This document shows positions 26,498 to 36,045 of a DNA stretch of 64,000 nucleotides, in pieces. The stretch comes from Paenibacillus sp. RC67 (GTDB taxonomy: Bacteria; Bacillota; Bacilli; Paenibacillales; NBRC-103111), in NCBI RefSeq assembly GCF_030020805.1, contig NZ_CP125098.1, positions 7,010,001 to 7,074,000 on the forward strand. The letters are read 5' to 3'. Every line of letters begins with the position of its first letter. The first letter of the stretch is position 1. Made by a program: the position numbers and the translations under genes. The notes under the pieces are model-generated. The model saw only the letters and a list, made by a program, of their open reading frames with translations. It was not told the origin of the DNA and made no database searches.

Positions 26498-28383
26498 ACA
26501 ATCACCTCGGTGCTCGCTGCATGGTTCACAGATTCTACAACTCCCGAATCGTGCAATGCTTGATAAAAATCAGCTATAATTCTCCTGTCTTGATTGCTAA
26601 ACCGCCCAATTGGTCTTACTTTACTAAAGGTAAAGTGAAGCGTGTTTTTTGCCCTTGAAAGAGCTACGAAAAAAGCCGCGGTATCCTCTTCTCTTTGGTC
26701 AGTAAATCTAAAAAATGCTGCATCCTCTAATCCCAAAAAAATTATCGTCTTATATTCAAGGCCTTTACTTTTATGGATTGTCATTATCGGGACTGTATTT
26801 TTACCGAGCAAATTATTTATCGCCGCTCCTATAGTGCCTGACTTAACGTACTCTTCCCATATATAATTTACAAATTGCGAACTTAATCTATCAATGTAAT
26901 TTGATCTTAAATACTGAGGGAAGTAAGCTTTAAGGGCATCTATAGAATAAAAATCGGTAATTTTGTTGACAATCATTTTCAGATCATTCTCACTGTTTAT
27001 TCCCCTTAAATCAGATTTTAGCTCCAATATAAAGTCGCTTAACTCACTCTGTGATGTGTGTATCTCAGAAGAAGAATCATCCTCTTTCCTCAAATCCAAT
27101 AATATATTCCGACAGTAGGTCCATGAACTAGCATCTCTTCTGATTACTAAAATAAAAGTATTTATGCATAGCGATATATAATCTTCTTTCAAAAAGTCTT
27201 GATATATACCCTCGTTACGAGCCTGAATTCCGAGCATATTTAATTCCATCAGTAATGCGCTGCAATATGTATCAACTCGTTGCTTAACCAGAATGCATAT
27301 ATCATTGGGTTTGTGATTCCCATCACTAATATACTCTTGGATAAGATTTGCAATAACTTTAGCTTCCTGTACATGGTCATCAAATAAATGAAGATAGGCT
27401 TGTCCATCCGAGGCTTGCCATTTTGGATTTGTTTGTATTGAAATCGGTTGTTCATTAAATCTCGAGAAAAACATTTTTTGAATTTCTACGAGCCTAGGAG
27501 CAGACCGATGATTCATTATTAGCTGATAATTTCTGGATCCAAAGTCAGAAATGAAGGTTGGGAACACTTCTCTCATTGCCCCAGCCCAAACCATTATTCG
27601 CTGTTTGCCATCCCCAACAGCTGTGAGTACCGAATTAGAATTGTAGAAACATGTTTTAACAAATTCATACTGAATGCGCGTGGTATCTTGAAACTCATCA
27701 AGAAATACATGACTGTAGGTCATTTGTAATGACTTTCTCAACTGCGAATTACTTTGTAATAAATATGTTGCCAACCGTGTGATCATGGTAAATGAGAGCC
27801 TTGCCGTACCTGTTACATTGCCTTTCAAAAGGAGTTCCCATGCATTCTTTGTCGGATATTCATTTTCACGGGGCAATGGTAAACTATATCGAACAATTTC
27901 TTTTTCTAAAAAGCCGTTTATGTCTCGAGGTTGTAGCCAAGCAGGACGAACAAAGCCAGCATGTTCATATGCTGTTCTGATGTCGTTCTGGGTTCGGTCC
28001 ATCACAGCAATATCATAGACTGAGTTAGGCCGGTAATCCTCGGGAATACCTAAATAGAAACGATCCACAAGACTCTTAGCAAATGCATCATACGTCATAG
28101 ATTGAAATCTTTTTGAAAGCTCTGTACCGCAGCGTTTCTCTACTCGTTCTGCAAGATTTTTAGCGGCGTCTCTCTTAAAGCTAATTGCGAGTATTTTCCT
28201 TGGGGCTTTACATGTATTAGTTTCAAGTAAAAAACACGCTCTTTGAGCAAGCAACTCCGTCTTACCTGCCCCAGGACCAGCAATAACAAGAGCATTACTT
28301 TCGCTCTTTACAACTTGAAGAGCTGCGGGTTCGAGAGTTAATCCATCAGCGGGTTCCCATATATGTTTATCAATAATTTTCAT
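26494..28383 (-). CDS. gajB: UvrD/Rep-like helicase, Gabija GajB-like
   Basis: A 629-residue superfamily 1A helicase. Walker A IAGPGAGKTELL is at about residues 34-45, motif II VFLDEFQDTTRIQYEF at about 222-237, motif V TIHKSKGLEYKTIIF at about 531-545, and motif VI VALSRAKNTLHFTF at about 573-586. It follows an OLD-family nuclease by 14 bases, the arrangement of Gabija (GajA-GajB), where the helicase and nuclease act together on phage DNA. It is somewhat longer than the best-known GajB, so a close relative of Gabija is possible. ATG 28383 has a GGAAAGG upstream. Confidence 0.8.
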   Translation of the reverse strand: MKIIDKHIWEPADGLTLEPAALQVVKSESNALVIAGPGAGKTELLAQRACFLLETNTCKAPRKILAISFKRDAAKNLAERVEKRCGTELSKRFQSMTYDAFAKSLVDRFYLGIPEDYRPNSVYDIAVMDRTQNDIRTAYEHAGFVRPAWLQPRDINGFLEKEIVRYSLPLPRENEYPTKNAWELLLKGNVTGTARLSFTMITRLATYLLQSNSQLRKSLQMTYSHVFLDEFQDTTRIQYEFVKTCFYNSNSVLTAVGDGKQRIMVWAGAMREVFPTFISDFGSRNYQLIMNHRSAPRLVEIQKMFFSRFNEQPISIQTNPKWQASDGQAYLHLFDDHVQEAKVIANLIQEYISDGNHKPNDICILVKQRVDTYCSALLMELNMLGIQARNEGIYQDFLKEDYISLCINTFILVIRRDASSWTYCRNILLDLRKEDDSSSEIHTSQSELSDFILELKSDLRGINSENDLKMIVNKITDFYSIDALKAYFPQYLRSNYIDRLSSQFVNYIWEEYVKSGTIGAAINNLLGKNTVPIMTIHKSKGLEYKTIIFLGLEDAAFFRFTDQREEDTAAFFVALSRAKNTLHFTFSKVRPIGRFSNQDRRIIADFYQALHDSGVVESVNHAASTEVIV

Positions 28384-28397
28384 TTATTAACCTTTCC

Positions 28398-30449
28398 TTA
28401 TTCGCCATTAAGTTTTTGTTTCACTTTAGCAACTAGTCGCTTTAATGGAGCAGGTAAACTATCTTTAAACGTCTCATCACTAATATTAAGTAAGGCTAAT
28501 CTATGTGTAACAGGTTTCCCTCGTTGTAAGAAGAAGTAATCATACCACACCATTAATTTTTTCTGTTCGAAAGTATAGGTTTCGCCACTGCCCCCACCTT
28601 CTTTTAAAGTATGTTTGGTTGCTAAGTCCACACGTTCTAAATATCCATCTACCGGAGGATCATTATCCTCGATTTCGGAAATTTTACCTGCACGATCGAT
28701 TCGTGGACCTTCATTTCCTTTTAGCACACTTTTATAAGCTTCAGGGAATGCCTCTAACATCATGAAATCCAAATCCAATGGGCTTGAGAAGTATACATCG
28801 TACCGCTCCAGTCTACCTAACCATGCCCTTTGATTCTCTTGATTATTTTCAGACCAAGTATGCATTACACTTAATCGATCGTCACTTAATATGGTTTGAT
28901 TAGAAAGTAATAGCAGCTGACTCTTGTCCGTTCCTATTTTAATCAACTGCTCTAAAGCATATTTGACTCTCCCCCATCCCCCTCCGTTACGTTCTCTATC
29001 AAGGTCCAGTAATGTAACGTAAGGGATGTCCAATTCTTTTAAAAGTTTCCAAAAATGATTGACATGCCTACCTCCCAATGGCACAACAGATACCGCAATG
29101 CTATCTAGCTGCTCCTCGGTATCCAGTTCAATTGCTTTAGGGATAACAATTTCTTCGCTATCCCCTTCACCTAAAATAACTAATTTTGAAAAATAAATTT
29201 CTGGATATGCTCTTACAGCTTCTTTAACGTATTTATACGCTTCTTCGTTCTCTGCTGATCCTTGCTTAAGAGGCAATACTACCTTTTTCACTTTCGTAAC
29301 TAATTCATCAATTGATATATTAAAATACCGAATCGATTCGGGCGAAACCCTCTTCACAATAGCTGGCGTATGTGAGGTTATTATGACCTGAGAATTATTC
29401 TTCGAAGCAATTCTTTTTAAGTTTACGATAATGTTCCCCAATAGATGAGGAGACACATGGTTTTCAGGTTCTTCGATAGCGAGTATTGTTAAGGCTGGAA
29501 TTTGAATGTTAAATAGTGGCGCGTCCTCATCTTCACTATTGTCCATAGCTTGCTGTTCAATTTCCAGAAACGAATCCACGAGTGACAAATAGAATAAAGA
29601 CCTAAGCCCATCTCCTAATGAATCAATGGAATAAGCTTTTTGCGTTATGGATGGCATAAAATCAACTTCAAACTTTTTTATTAATTGATCCAAGTCTGTG
29701 CTATTAAATCTGATGTTTGCTTCCGAGTATCGGGTATCCTTATGGTATTTTTTCCAGTGATCTTTCAGTGAATCCCTTACTCTCTCCAACCCAGCCTCTT
29801 CAAACAAGGATTCTTCAGCACGTTTTAGTTGATCCTTGATGTTCTCCTTTGTTTCCGTTGACCAGTTAATACTCTTCAATACACGCCAGAGCAATGTTCC
29901 GGTCGCATTCCTTAATAACGTGGATGGATTGCGAATTGCTGGAACATAAATGATTTTTATTTGTGAGAGCTCGCTTGGCGGAATTCTCGTAGCTACCTCT
30001 TCTGCATCCTCTGATAGAGACATATAGTTGACTTTACTTTCTATGATTCCATCTGGCGTATTGCTTTGCTCCCATGTAGCTTGTAGTCTAATTCGCAAGA
30101 ACGGTGCCTCGCCAGTGTTTTCAACAACAAAGTTATCAAAATACGTAGGTATTGCATAATGTGTTTCACCTTCATCGGTCTCAATTTCCGGAAATGAGAA
30201 ATTCGCCTCGATGTAAAACTCTCGTCTTTCCAAATCCTCAAGTACTTCGTCATGTGATACATAAAAATCGGATTTTTCTAACGTTCTATCTGCATTTGTT
30301 TCTCCGAACAACTTAGTTAGTGCCTGTAGTGCAGCACTTTTCCCACTGCTGTTAGCCCCGATAAATGTTGTAATATTTTCGAAATCTATTACCGTTTCCG
30401 TTGGTCCATAACTACGAAAGTTGCTTATTCTTAATTTGTTGAGCCGCAT
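28398..30449 (-). CDS. gajA: OLD-family ATPase-TOPRIM nuclease, Gabija GajA-like
   Basis: A 683-residue overcoming-lysogenization-defect nuclease. The ATPase domain has Walker A FIGANSSGKSAALQ at about residues 29-42, Walker B ILAIEEPENHVSPHL at about 322-336 and the H-loop VIITSHTPAIVKRV. The C-terminal TOPRIM domain shows LVILGEGDSEE at about 420-430 (catalytic Glu) and TLLDLDRE at about 475-482 (D-x-D), so nuclease activity is expected. ATG 30449 has AAGGAG about eight bases upstream and lies 45 bases after the pPIWI stop. The adjacent UvrD helicase makes a Gabija-like pair. Confidence 0.85.
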   Translation of the reverse strand: MRLNKLRISNFRSYGPTETVIDFENITTFIGANSSGKSAALQALTKLFGETNADRTLEKSDFYVSHDEVLEDLERREFYIEANFSFPEIETDEGETHYAIPTYFDNFVVENTGEAPFLRIRLQATWEQSNTPDGIIESKVNYMSLSEDAEEVATRIPPSELSQIKIIYVPAIRNPSTLLRNATGTLLWRVLKSINWSTETKENIKDQLKRAEESLFEEAGLERVRDSLKDHWKKYHKDTRYSEANIRFNSTDLDQLIKKFEVDFMPSITQKAYSIDSLGDGLRSLFYLSLVDSFLEIEQQAMDNSEDEDAPLFNIQIPALTILAIEEPENHVSPHLLGNIIVNLKRIASKNNSQVIITSHTPAIVKRVSPESIRYFNISIDELVTKVKKVVLPLKQGSAENEEAYKYVKEAVRAYPEIYFSKLVILGEGDSEEIVIPKAIELDTEEQLDSIAVSVVPLGGRHVNHFWKLLKELDIPYVTLLDLDRERNGGGWGRVKYALEQLIKIGTDKSQLLLLSNQTILSDDRLSVMHTWSENNQENQRAWLGRLERYDVYFSSPLDLDFMMLEAFPEAYKSVLKGNEGPRIDRAGKISEIEDNDPPVDGYLERVDLATKHTLKEGGGSGETYTFEQKKLMVWYDYFFLQRGKPVTHRLALLNISDETFKDSLPAPLKRLVAKVKQKLNGE

Positions 30450-30494
30450 AACAGCATCTCCTTGTACAGTGCATATTAAGATTATTTAGATGGT

Positions 30495-32966
30495 CTAGGA
30501 TTGGAGTATCAAATCTTCCTCCGAGTCCAACTCCACTTCCTCATCAAACTCAGCGTCATAATCATAATTGTCTTCGTTACCGGTTATATATTTAGATAGT
30601 GAGCTCATTACACGCATCGTATACGGAAAAATGGTGTGCTTATCATAAGTCAACCCTAATCGTCTTAGATGATCCGCTAGAAGAGCAAGTTCATCCGACT
30701 CGCTTTCATTCTCTGCTCCTAACGGAATGTATTCCACAGCCCGTTGTTGGAGCAATAATTTGGATGGCGATGAAAACTTGGTTGCATCGTTAGCGATTCC
30801 TTTCCATGCATTTGGTCTTCCGCCTACACCGTAATAAATACCTGCAGGGTCCTTAAAAACTCCTAATGCTTTAGTAAACCTGTTCATCTCATCATCAATA
30901 ATGATTCGATATTGAGGAATGTCATCCGTCGCGTTAATGCGGATGAACCTTAATCGTGTCTCATTGGCCAAGCGCTCATTAAGATAAGGAACACGATCGC
31001 ATTGTATTTTTGAATTACCGATAGCCCCCAACCAACCGTGTCTTAAGGTAGCGTTGATAAGCACAATGACTTGCCCCGAACTTCGTTCTAGTTCACTGTG
31101 AATCTCAGCTGTGATAAATGCTTTAAACACTTCGCTGCTTTTATTTTCTCTTCGAGGATTATCAAGAAATTTAGATTCATCCATTTTCAGTGCCGCTTCA
31201 GACAAAGTCATCCACCTATCATTACCTAACAGCTTAACACTGAGATCCGTGCCGTCTAATCTTGAAATGGCAGGCAAATATTTTTTTCCAGCTTTTATGA
31301 CAGATATAGATAACAACGTTCCAGACGCATTGATCTTATTGACGTTATCACTAAATAGACCATAATCGTTAAAAAGGTCTAACACTGCATTCAGAATGCG
31401 GGATAAATCTCCTTTCTCATCACCTGTTAACGGGTAAATAAATTGCGACAGCCGTCCTGTCCGCTTCAATCCTTCCCGAATAGCTTTCTTAGGGTCGGAC
31501 CCCTCTCTCCACTTACTCTTTTCTTCAATTTCTACAAGAGCTAATACCGAATGGTTAGGTTGTTCATCTTTGGAAAGCTGCTTTACAATTTGATTAATAC
31601 GCTTTTCTTGAGCGATCGAGTTATCCTTATATCTATCTATCTCTAACTCCGATGTTATGATGTCTGGATTACAATGGACAAGTTCAACAATGAACTCTTT
31701 ATCCGAATTTAATCTGAAGACGGAGTCAGAAATCTCATCAAGAATAGTTACGTTATCAATTGACTTTTGCGCTGTAGATAGTTCCTTTTTTACTGCTTCA
31801 AACATCTCGGGAGAACTATAAATCTCGATAGTTACTCGCTCTTCCTTAGGAACAACGATTGGAAAGCGATTGTCATTCATACCTTTAAGAGAAATATCAG
31901 GAATAAGTTGAAGTTCTCTTGCACCATAATCCGTTAAGAACCCTTTGGCCAAGTTATACAAACCGCTTTTCTCAGGAAGGCCGATTCCCGCTTTCACACT
32001 ATTTCCAGCAAATAGATTGTTGTTCACGACATAAGCCGTGATTTCTCCATCCCCATCGGAATAGACCTTGGGATTCACAAGCAACGAATCTGCCTCGAAA
32101 GACTCCCCATTCAGCACATCCCAATACAATTCGTCTAATGCGCTCTCCCATGATGTATATGAAGAGTTGCGAGGACGTCTTTCAAATTTCAATTGGGAAA
32201 ATGAACGATCTAAGCTCGTAACATATGGATTTTGAACAGATACCAAAACCGAACAGGAATGCCCAGACCTCATGTAACACTTGCCATCTTTGATTTGTAC
32301 ATCGCTCAAATACCTTCTTGTCCCCAAGGAAACCGTTAGTAGGGCTCGATCAGCATCTCCCCCACGAGTCTTCAATGCAAATCGAATGACATAAGAAAAT
32401 GGATCATGACGATGAGATTTTCGAATCGGATTAGAAATGCATTCGTGTTTATCATTAAAGATAACATGATAGAATTTCAGCTCTTCACGTAGCTCATTAC
32501 CTAAATCAAGAAACTTTGATTCCTGGCAGAACTTGACTGCTGCCATGCCGGGAACCCACTGGTAGTTATCAACGAACTCGTGAACATCACCAAACGTAGA
32601 AGAAACCCAAACAAGCTCCGAATCTCTTACGTCATGCGGTAAATCAAGAATCGAATAATCCTTTAAATGTGCTAGCCATCCAAGCGTCAAATGTTTTATA
32701 TACGATGAATGAATAGGTTTTGTGGAAACTAGCCAAGGCTGATCATCGAGCAACACCTTGTTGTTTGAACATACGCTTATTATTTCAGGAAAAATACTTT
32801 TAAGTTTCTTTCCTAGAGGTTCTACTTTAAATGCAAGCTTAAAGCGATCTGTACGCTCTCTATTAAAGAAGTTTCTCCAGCTCTCCGGCATTTTCATATA
32901 ATAGATAGTTTCGTTATAAAACAGCGTTTCATCAATCTCCAATGCAAACAGTTCCATCTTCTTCAT
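30495..32966 (-). CDS. pPIWI-RE family PIWI protein
   Basis: An 823-residue protein matching the prokaryotic PIWI-RE family by its neighbours (DinG-like helicase and REase) and layout. A long N-terminal region (DUF3962-like) is followed by MID-like sequence at about 330-480 and an RNase H-like PIWI domain in the last 330 residues (VLALVEIEEKSKW, VIVLINATLRHGWLG, then the QQRAVEYIPLG segment near residue 770). The family is proposed to use a guide or to recognise RNA-DNA hybrids in defence. The first RNase H strand has Glu where Asp is usual, so cleavage activity is uncertain. ATG 32966 has GGGAGGG eight bases upstream and sits inside the helicase 3' end. Confidence 0.8.
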   Translation of the reverse strand: MKKMELFALEIDETLFYNETIYYMKMPESWRNFFNRERTDRFKLAFKVEPLGKKLKSIFPEIISVCSNNKVLLDDQPWLVSTKPIHSSYIKHLTLGWLAHLKDYSILDLPHDVRDSELVWVSSTFGDVHEFVDNYQWVPGMAAVKFCQESKFLDLGNELREELKFYHVIFNDKHECISNPIRKSHRHDPFSYVIRFALKTRGGDADRALLTVSLGTRRYLSDVQIKDGKCYMRSGHSCSVLVSVQNPYVTSLDRSFSQLKFERRPRNSSYTSWESALDELYWDVLNGESFEADSLLVNPKVYSDGDGEITAYVVNNNLFAGNSVKAGIGLPEKSGLYNLAKGFLTDYGARELQLIPDISLKGMNDNRFPIVVPKEERVTIEIYSSPEMFEAVKKELSTAQKSIDNVTILDEISDSVFRLNSDKEFIVELVHCNPDIITSELEIDRYKDNSIAQEKRINQIVKQLSKDEQPNHSVLALVEIEEKSKWREGSDPKKAIREGLKRTGRLSQFIYPLTGDEKGDLSRILNAVLDLFNDYGLFSDNVNKINASGTLLSISVIKAGKKYLPAISRLDGTDLSVKLLGNDRWMTLSEAALKMDESKFLDNPRRENKSSEVFKAFITAEIHSELERSSGQVIVLINATLRHGWLGAIGNSKIQCDRVPYLNERLANETRLRFIRINATDDIPQYRIIIDDEMNRFTKALGVFKDPAGIYYGVGGRPNAWKGIANDATKFSSPSKLLLQQRAVEYIPLGAENESESDELALLADHLRRLGLTYDKHTIFPYTMRVMSSLSKYITGNEDNYDYDAEFDEEVELDSEEDLILQS

Positions 32967-35900
32967 CGCTATATCCCTCCCGAGTGATATTATTTATTCC
33001 GTCGATAAATGGTCCGTACAAACTCAAGAACAAAGGATCCCTTTTGTGCTTCTGCATAATCGCTGCCCAACTATCCAACATGGACATCCCTTCTGGTTTA
33101 CCAGCAGGCTTTGCATTGAACTTTGAATCGCAGAAAAATACTCTGGCATTTTTACCGCCGCGCAGCAATCGTCCAATCATTTGCCAAATCGGGATAAACG
33201 TATACCACGCCATAACTTCTCTTTCAGAATCGTTAAGAATCGACCAGTAGTCAGGCTTTTTATACATCGCTTCGAACTTACCGCTGCTAATTTGACGTAA
33301 TTTAGAAACAGCTTTTTCGTAATGAATCCCTTGTCCTGTTATTCGTTGTAAATATTGAGTCAAGTAGGAGTGGAGCGCTTGAACCAAGTAATTCATGTCA
33401 TTCGGAATAGGATAAGGACGAACGAGGAAAAAGACCGATCCAAATAACGACTCTCCATTTTGATCCAATATATTGTAGCCTCTACCTACAGAGAGAAGCG
33501 GTACAATCAATACTTCAGCCCTTTCTTTGCGAAACGACTCAATCATTGTTCTAGGGAATTGATCTGGTTCATGACTCCTTTCCCTTGAAAGAACTTTATA
33601 ACGTCCTTGCCAACTCTGATCACTACGAAACGCCCTGGCGACTGTGGCAACATCATCATACGAATTTACCACTAAGAGTGCCCTTCGCGGATTTCCTCTA
33701 CTACTCCAAAATTTCAATTCATAAAGAATATCAGATTTAAGTTGTTGAACCATCTCATATAAATTGCTGTTTCTAACCTCTTCATCGCCTATCCCTGAGA
33801 CTTCAAGAAATTTATCATGGCGAGCGTCAAGAATGGGTTTGAATGTTATTTGAACTTCCGGAGATGTTCGATCTGCTTTGAGCAACCATTTGGATCCCGT
33901 GTTCAAATGGTAATGCGCGGATTCAGGTGCATGGCTTGTCCCAGATAGAAAGATAACTGCCGGTCCTCGTTTCTGATCAGAATCTTCATATACACAATGC
34001 CAGTCATGTAATAATAATCTGCCAACTCCTGTATACTCGATTAATTTAAATGCTCCTGTCGTTTCCCCATCCTTCAAATCATATTTATACCCGATCATCG
34101 TTCCCGTCATGGCCTCTTTCATGAACGCTTGATAATCTTTCTGCATGGTGAATAACGGAGAAAAATCTGCGGACATTCCCAGCTTAGCTTGAATCATAGT
34201 AAAGGAAGTCAGAATGAACTTGATACATTCTTCCGCTCGGCATAAATAAATATAAAACTCCAATTGCGCATAAAATAAATCTTTGTTTACTCGCGGCCGA
34301 ATTGTTCCTTTAAGCAGCTTCTCTGTAATTTGAGTCAGCAGCTTTTGCTTTTCATCGTGATTTTCCTTTTCAATTAACTCATCAACAATGCTAGATAACC
34401 TGGAATCCTGATAAGGCTCATTTGCATAATCCAATAAATGTTTGCGAATCTTCTTTTGCGATTCCTCGTCGAAGGAAATCTTCTCGCTTAATGAATCGGC
34501 CAGCGCCGCCACTCTAATCAGATTACGACTGATATTCTTACGCAATGTTAGAGAACGATCTAACTTTTCATAAATTCTCCAAATCATTTGATCTAATTGG
34601 CGAAGTTTATCTTTCCACTCCGTCACAACGGGATCACCTGCTAAATGATATCGTCCATTTGTTAAATGATGAGATTCGTTTGACAACCGTTCAAAGATAT
34701 CCTCTACGCTTCCGAAAACATTATATTCCGATAAGAACGTCTCATCGAATTGCTTTTGGACTTCATCCGCTTCGTCCACGTATACAACATCCATTAGGTC
34801 GTACATCGCTTCATAGATCGTCCTCTCTAACGGATCAATCATCGCTGGAATCCTTGTTTTGAGTACACTTGCAGACGTAGCCACCCAAACATCTGCTTCT
34901 GCAAGTCGGGAGAAATCACGGTAAACTCCACATTGATCCGCTAATGGACATTTCACAGACTTATTTTCTTGTTTTAGCTGAGTACACGGATAACTACTAT
35001 TTCGTTCGTAATCTTCAGACAGCGCTTTAATAACACATACGTCCGACAAATGCTTTAGATCTTGAAATTCGTTGTTCGTCCAATCACTAAGCTCGATAAT
35101 CCCGCCGGCATTTGCAAATAAATAATTCTCTTGATGCGTCTTTCTGGATGACTTGCCGATGATTGGAACAGCATGAATACCTAACTCACGCAGAATTTTG
35201 ATACGCTCTATCACTTGGGAAACGCTGCCTTCAATAAAGCCGACTCTGGCACCTTCCTGCTTCACGAGACGATACGTCTCCATGAGCATGAAAGTAGATT
35301 TCCCTGCTCCCAATGCACCGCCTATATGCTGGTTTCCTTTGTAAACAAACTCTATATCCCAATCTATTGACTCCAGTACAACTGCAGTTGCTCTGTTCGC
35401 CCAAGATGAAGATTTCCCGGCTATTTCATCCATTTCTTTGCCCAACGAAAGCCCATTGAAGGGCAACTCTAGACTAAGCTTCTTCTTCTCACGATAAGAA
35501 GGTAATACACGCTTTTCTTTTACTGCTAAAGCTTCCGGGATGTTGCCATGAAAGCTTTGAATAAATCCTCCTCTTACGATTCTGGAGTATTCGAATTTCC
35601 CTTGAGTCGCAAAAGGAGTTGTATTGATTTGTCTGGGAATCGGTTTTTTAAGTATCTGTTCGTAATTGTTTATTCTACTAGTCAAAAATCGCGGAACCAG
35701 TTGGTTAAGCTTTCCCTTTTCATCGATATCAAACAAACGAAATTTCATATCAATAGCTCGATAGGCTTCAATCCGCCTAACCAGTATTTTCTTACTCTTT
35801 AACTCAGGGAATAAAATTCTAAGTCGGACTACGATATCCTTATGTTCGATGTACTTTAAAACCGGCTCATCATAACCGACCAATAACGACCAACCCTGAT

Positions 35901-36045
35901 CAATATGAAGCATCGAATCAATCAAATGACAGCCCGTCATAAATAGCTCCAGGCTTATTATTGTTGATATGTCGGCTTTGGGCAGTTCTAGCGAGAAAAA
36001 CTCTTTGTTTATTTCTTCAGTTAAATCCCAATAGGTTTTCCTCAC
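32932..36045 (-). CDS. DinG/XPD-like helicase of the pPIWI-RE module
   Basis: A 1037-residue superfamily 2 helicase. Walker A GGALGAGKSTFML is at about residues 240-252. A cluster of cysteines at about 350-373 (PCTQ, KCPL, DQCGVY) is in the position of the XPD/DinG iron-sulfur domain. Motif II VVYVDEADEVQ is at about 415-425 and motif VI QMIGRLLRGG at about 951-960. Such helicases unwind RNA-DNA hybrids or forked DNA and form the second gene of the pPIWI-RE three-gene island. The GTG start overlaps the REase stop (GTGA), with AAGGAGG upstream. Confidence 0.85.
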   Translation of the reverse strand: MRKTYWDLTEEINKEFFSLELPKADISTIISLELFMTGCHLIDSMLHIDQGWSLLVGYDEPVLKYIEHKDIVVRLRILFPELKSKKILVRRIEAYRAIDMKFRLFDIDEKGKLNQLVPRFLTSRINNYEQILKKPIPRQINTTPFATQGKFEYSRIVRGGFIQSFHGNIPEALAVKEKRVLPSYREKKKLSLELPFNGLSLGKEMDEIAGKSSSWANRATAVVLESIDWDIEFVYKGNQHIGGALGAGKSTFMLMETYRLVKQEGARVGFIEGSVSQVIERIKILRELGIHAVPIIGKSSRKTHQENYLFANAGGIIELSDWTNNEFQDLKHLSDVCVIKALSEDYERNSSYPCTQLKQENKSVKCPLADQCGVYRDFSRLAEADVWVATSASVLKTRIPAMIDPLERTIYEAMYDLMDVVYVDEADEVQKQFDETFLSEYNVFGSVEDIFERLSNESHHLTNGRYHLAGDPVVTEWKDKLRQLDQMIWRIYEKLDRSLTLRKNISRNLIRVAALADSLSEKISFDEESQKKIRKHLLDYANEPYQDSRLSSIVDELIEKENHDEKQKLLTQITEKLLKGTIRPRVNKDLFYAQLEFYIYLCRAEECIKFILTSFTMIQAKLGMSADFSPLFTMQKDYQAFMKEAMTGTMIGYKYDLKDGETTGAFKLIEYTGVGRLLLHDWHCVYEDSDQKRGPAVIFLSGTSHAPESAHYHLNTGSKWLLKADRTSPEVQITFKPILDARHDKFLEVSGIGDEEVRNSNLYEMVQQLKSDILYELKFWSSRGNPRRALLVVNSYDDVATVARAFRSDQSWQGRYKVLSRERSHEPDQFPRTMIESFRKERAEVLIVPLLSVGRGYNILDQNGESLFGSVFFLVRPYPIPNDMNYLVQALHSYLTQYLQRITGQGIHYEKAVSKLRQISSGKFEAMYKKPDYWSILNDSEREVMAWYTFIPIWQMIGRLLRGGKNARVFFCDSKFNAKPAGKPEGMSMLDSWAAIMQKHKRDPLFLSLYGPFIDGINNITREGYSDEEDGTVCIGD

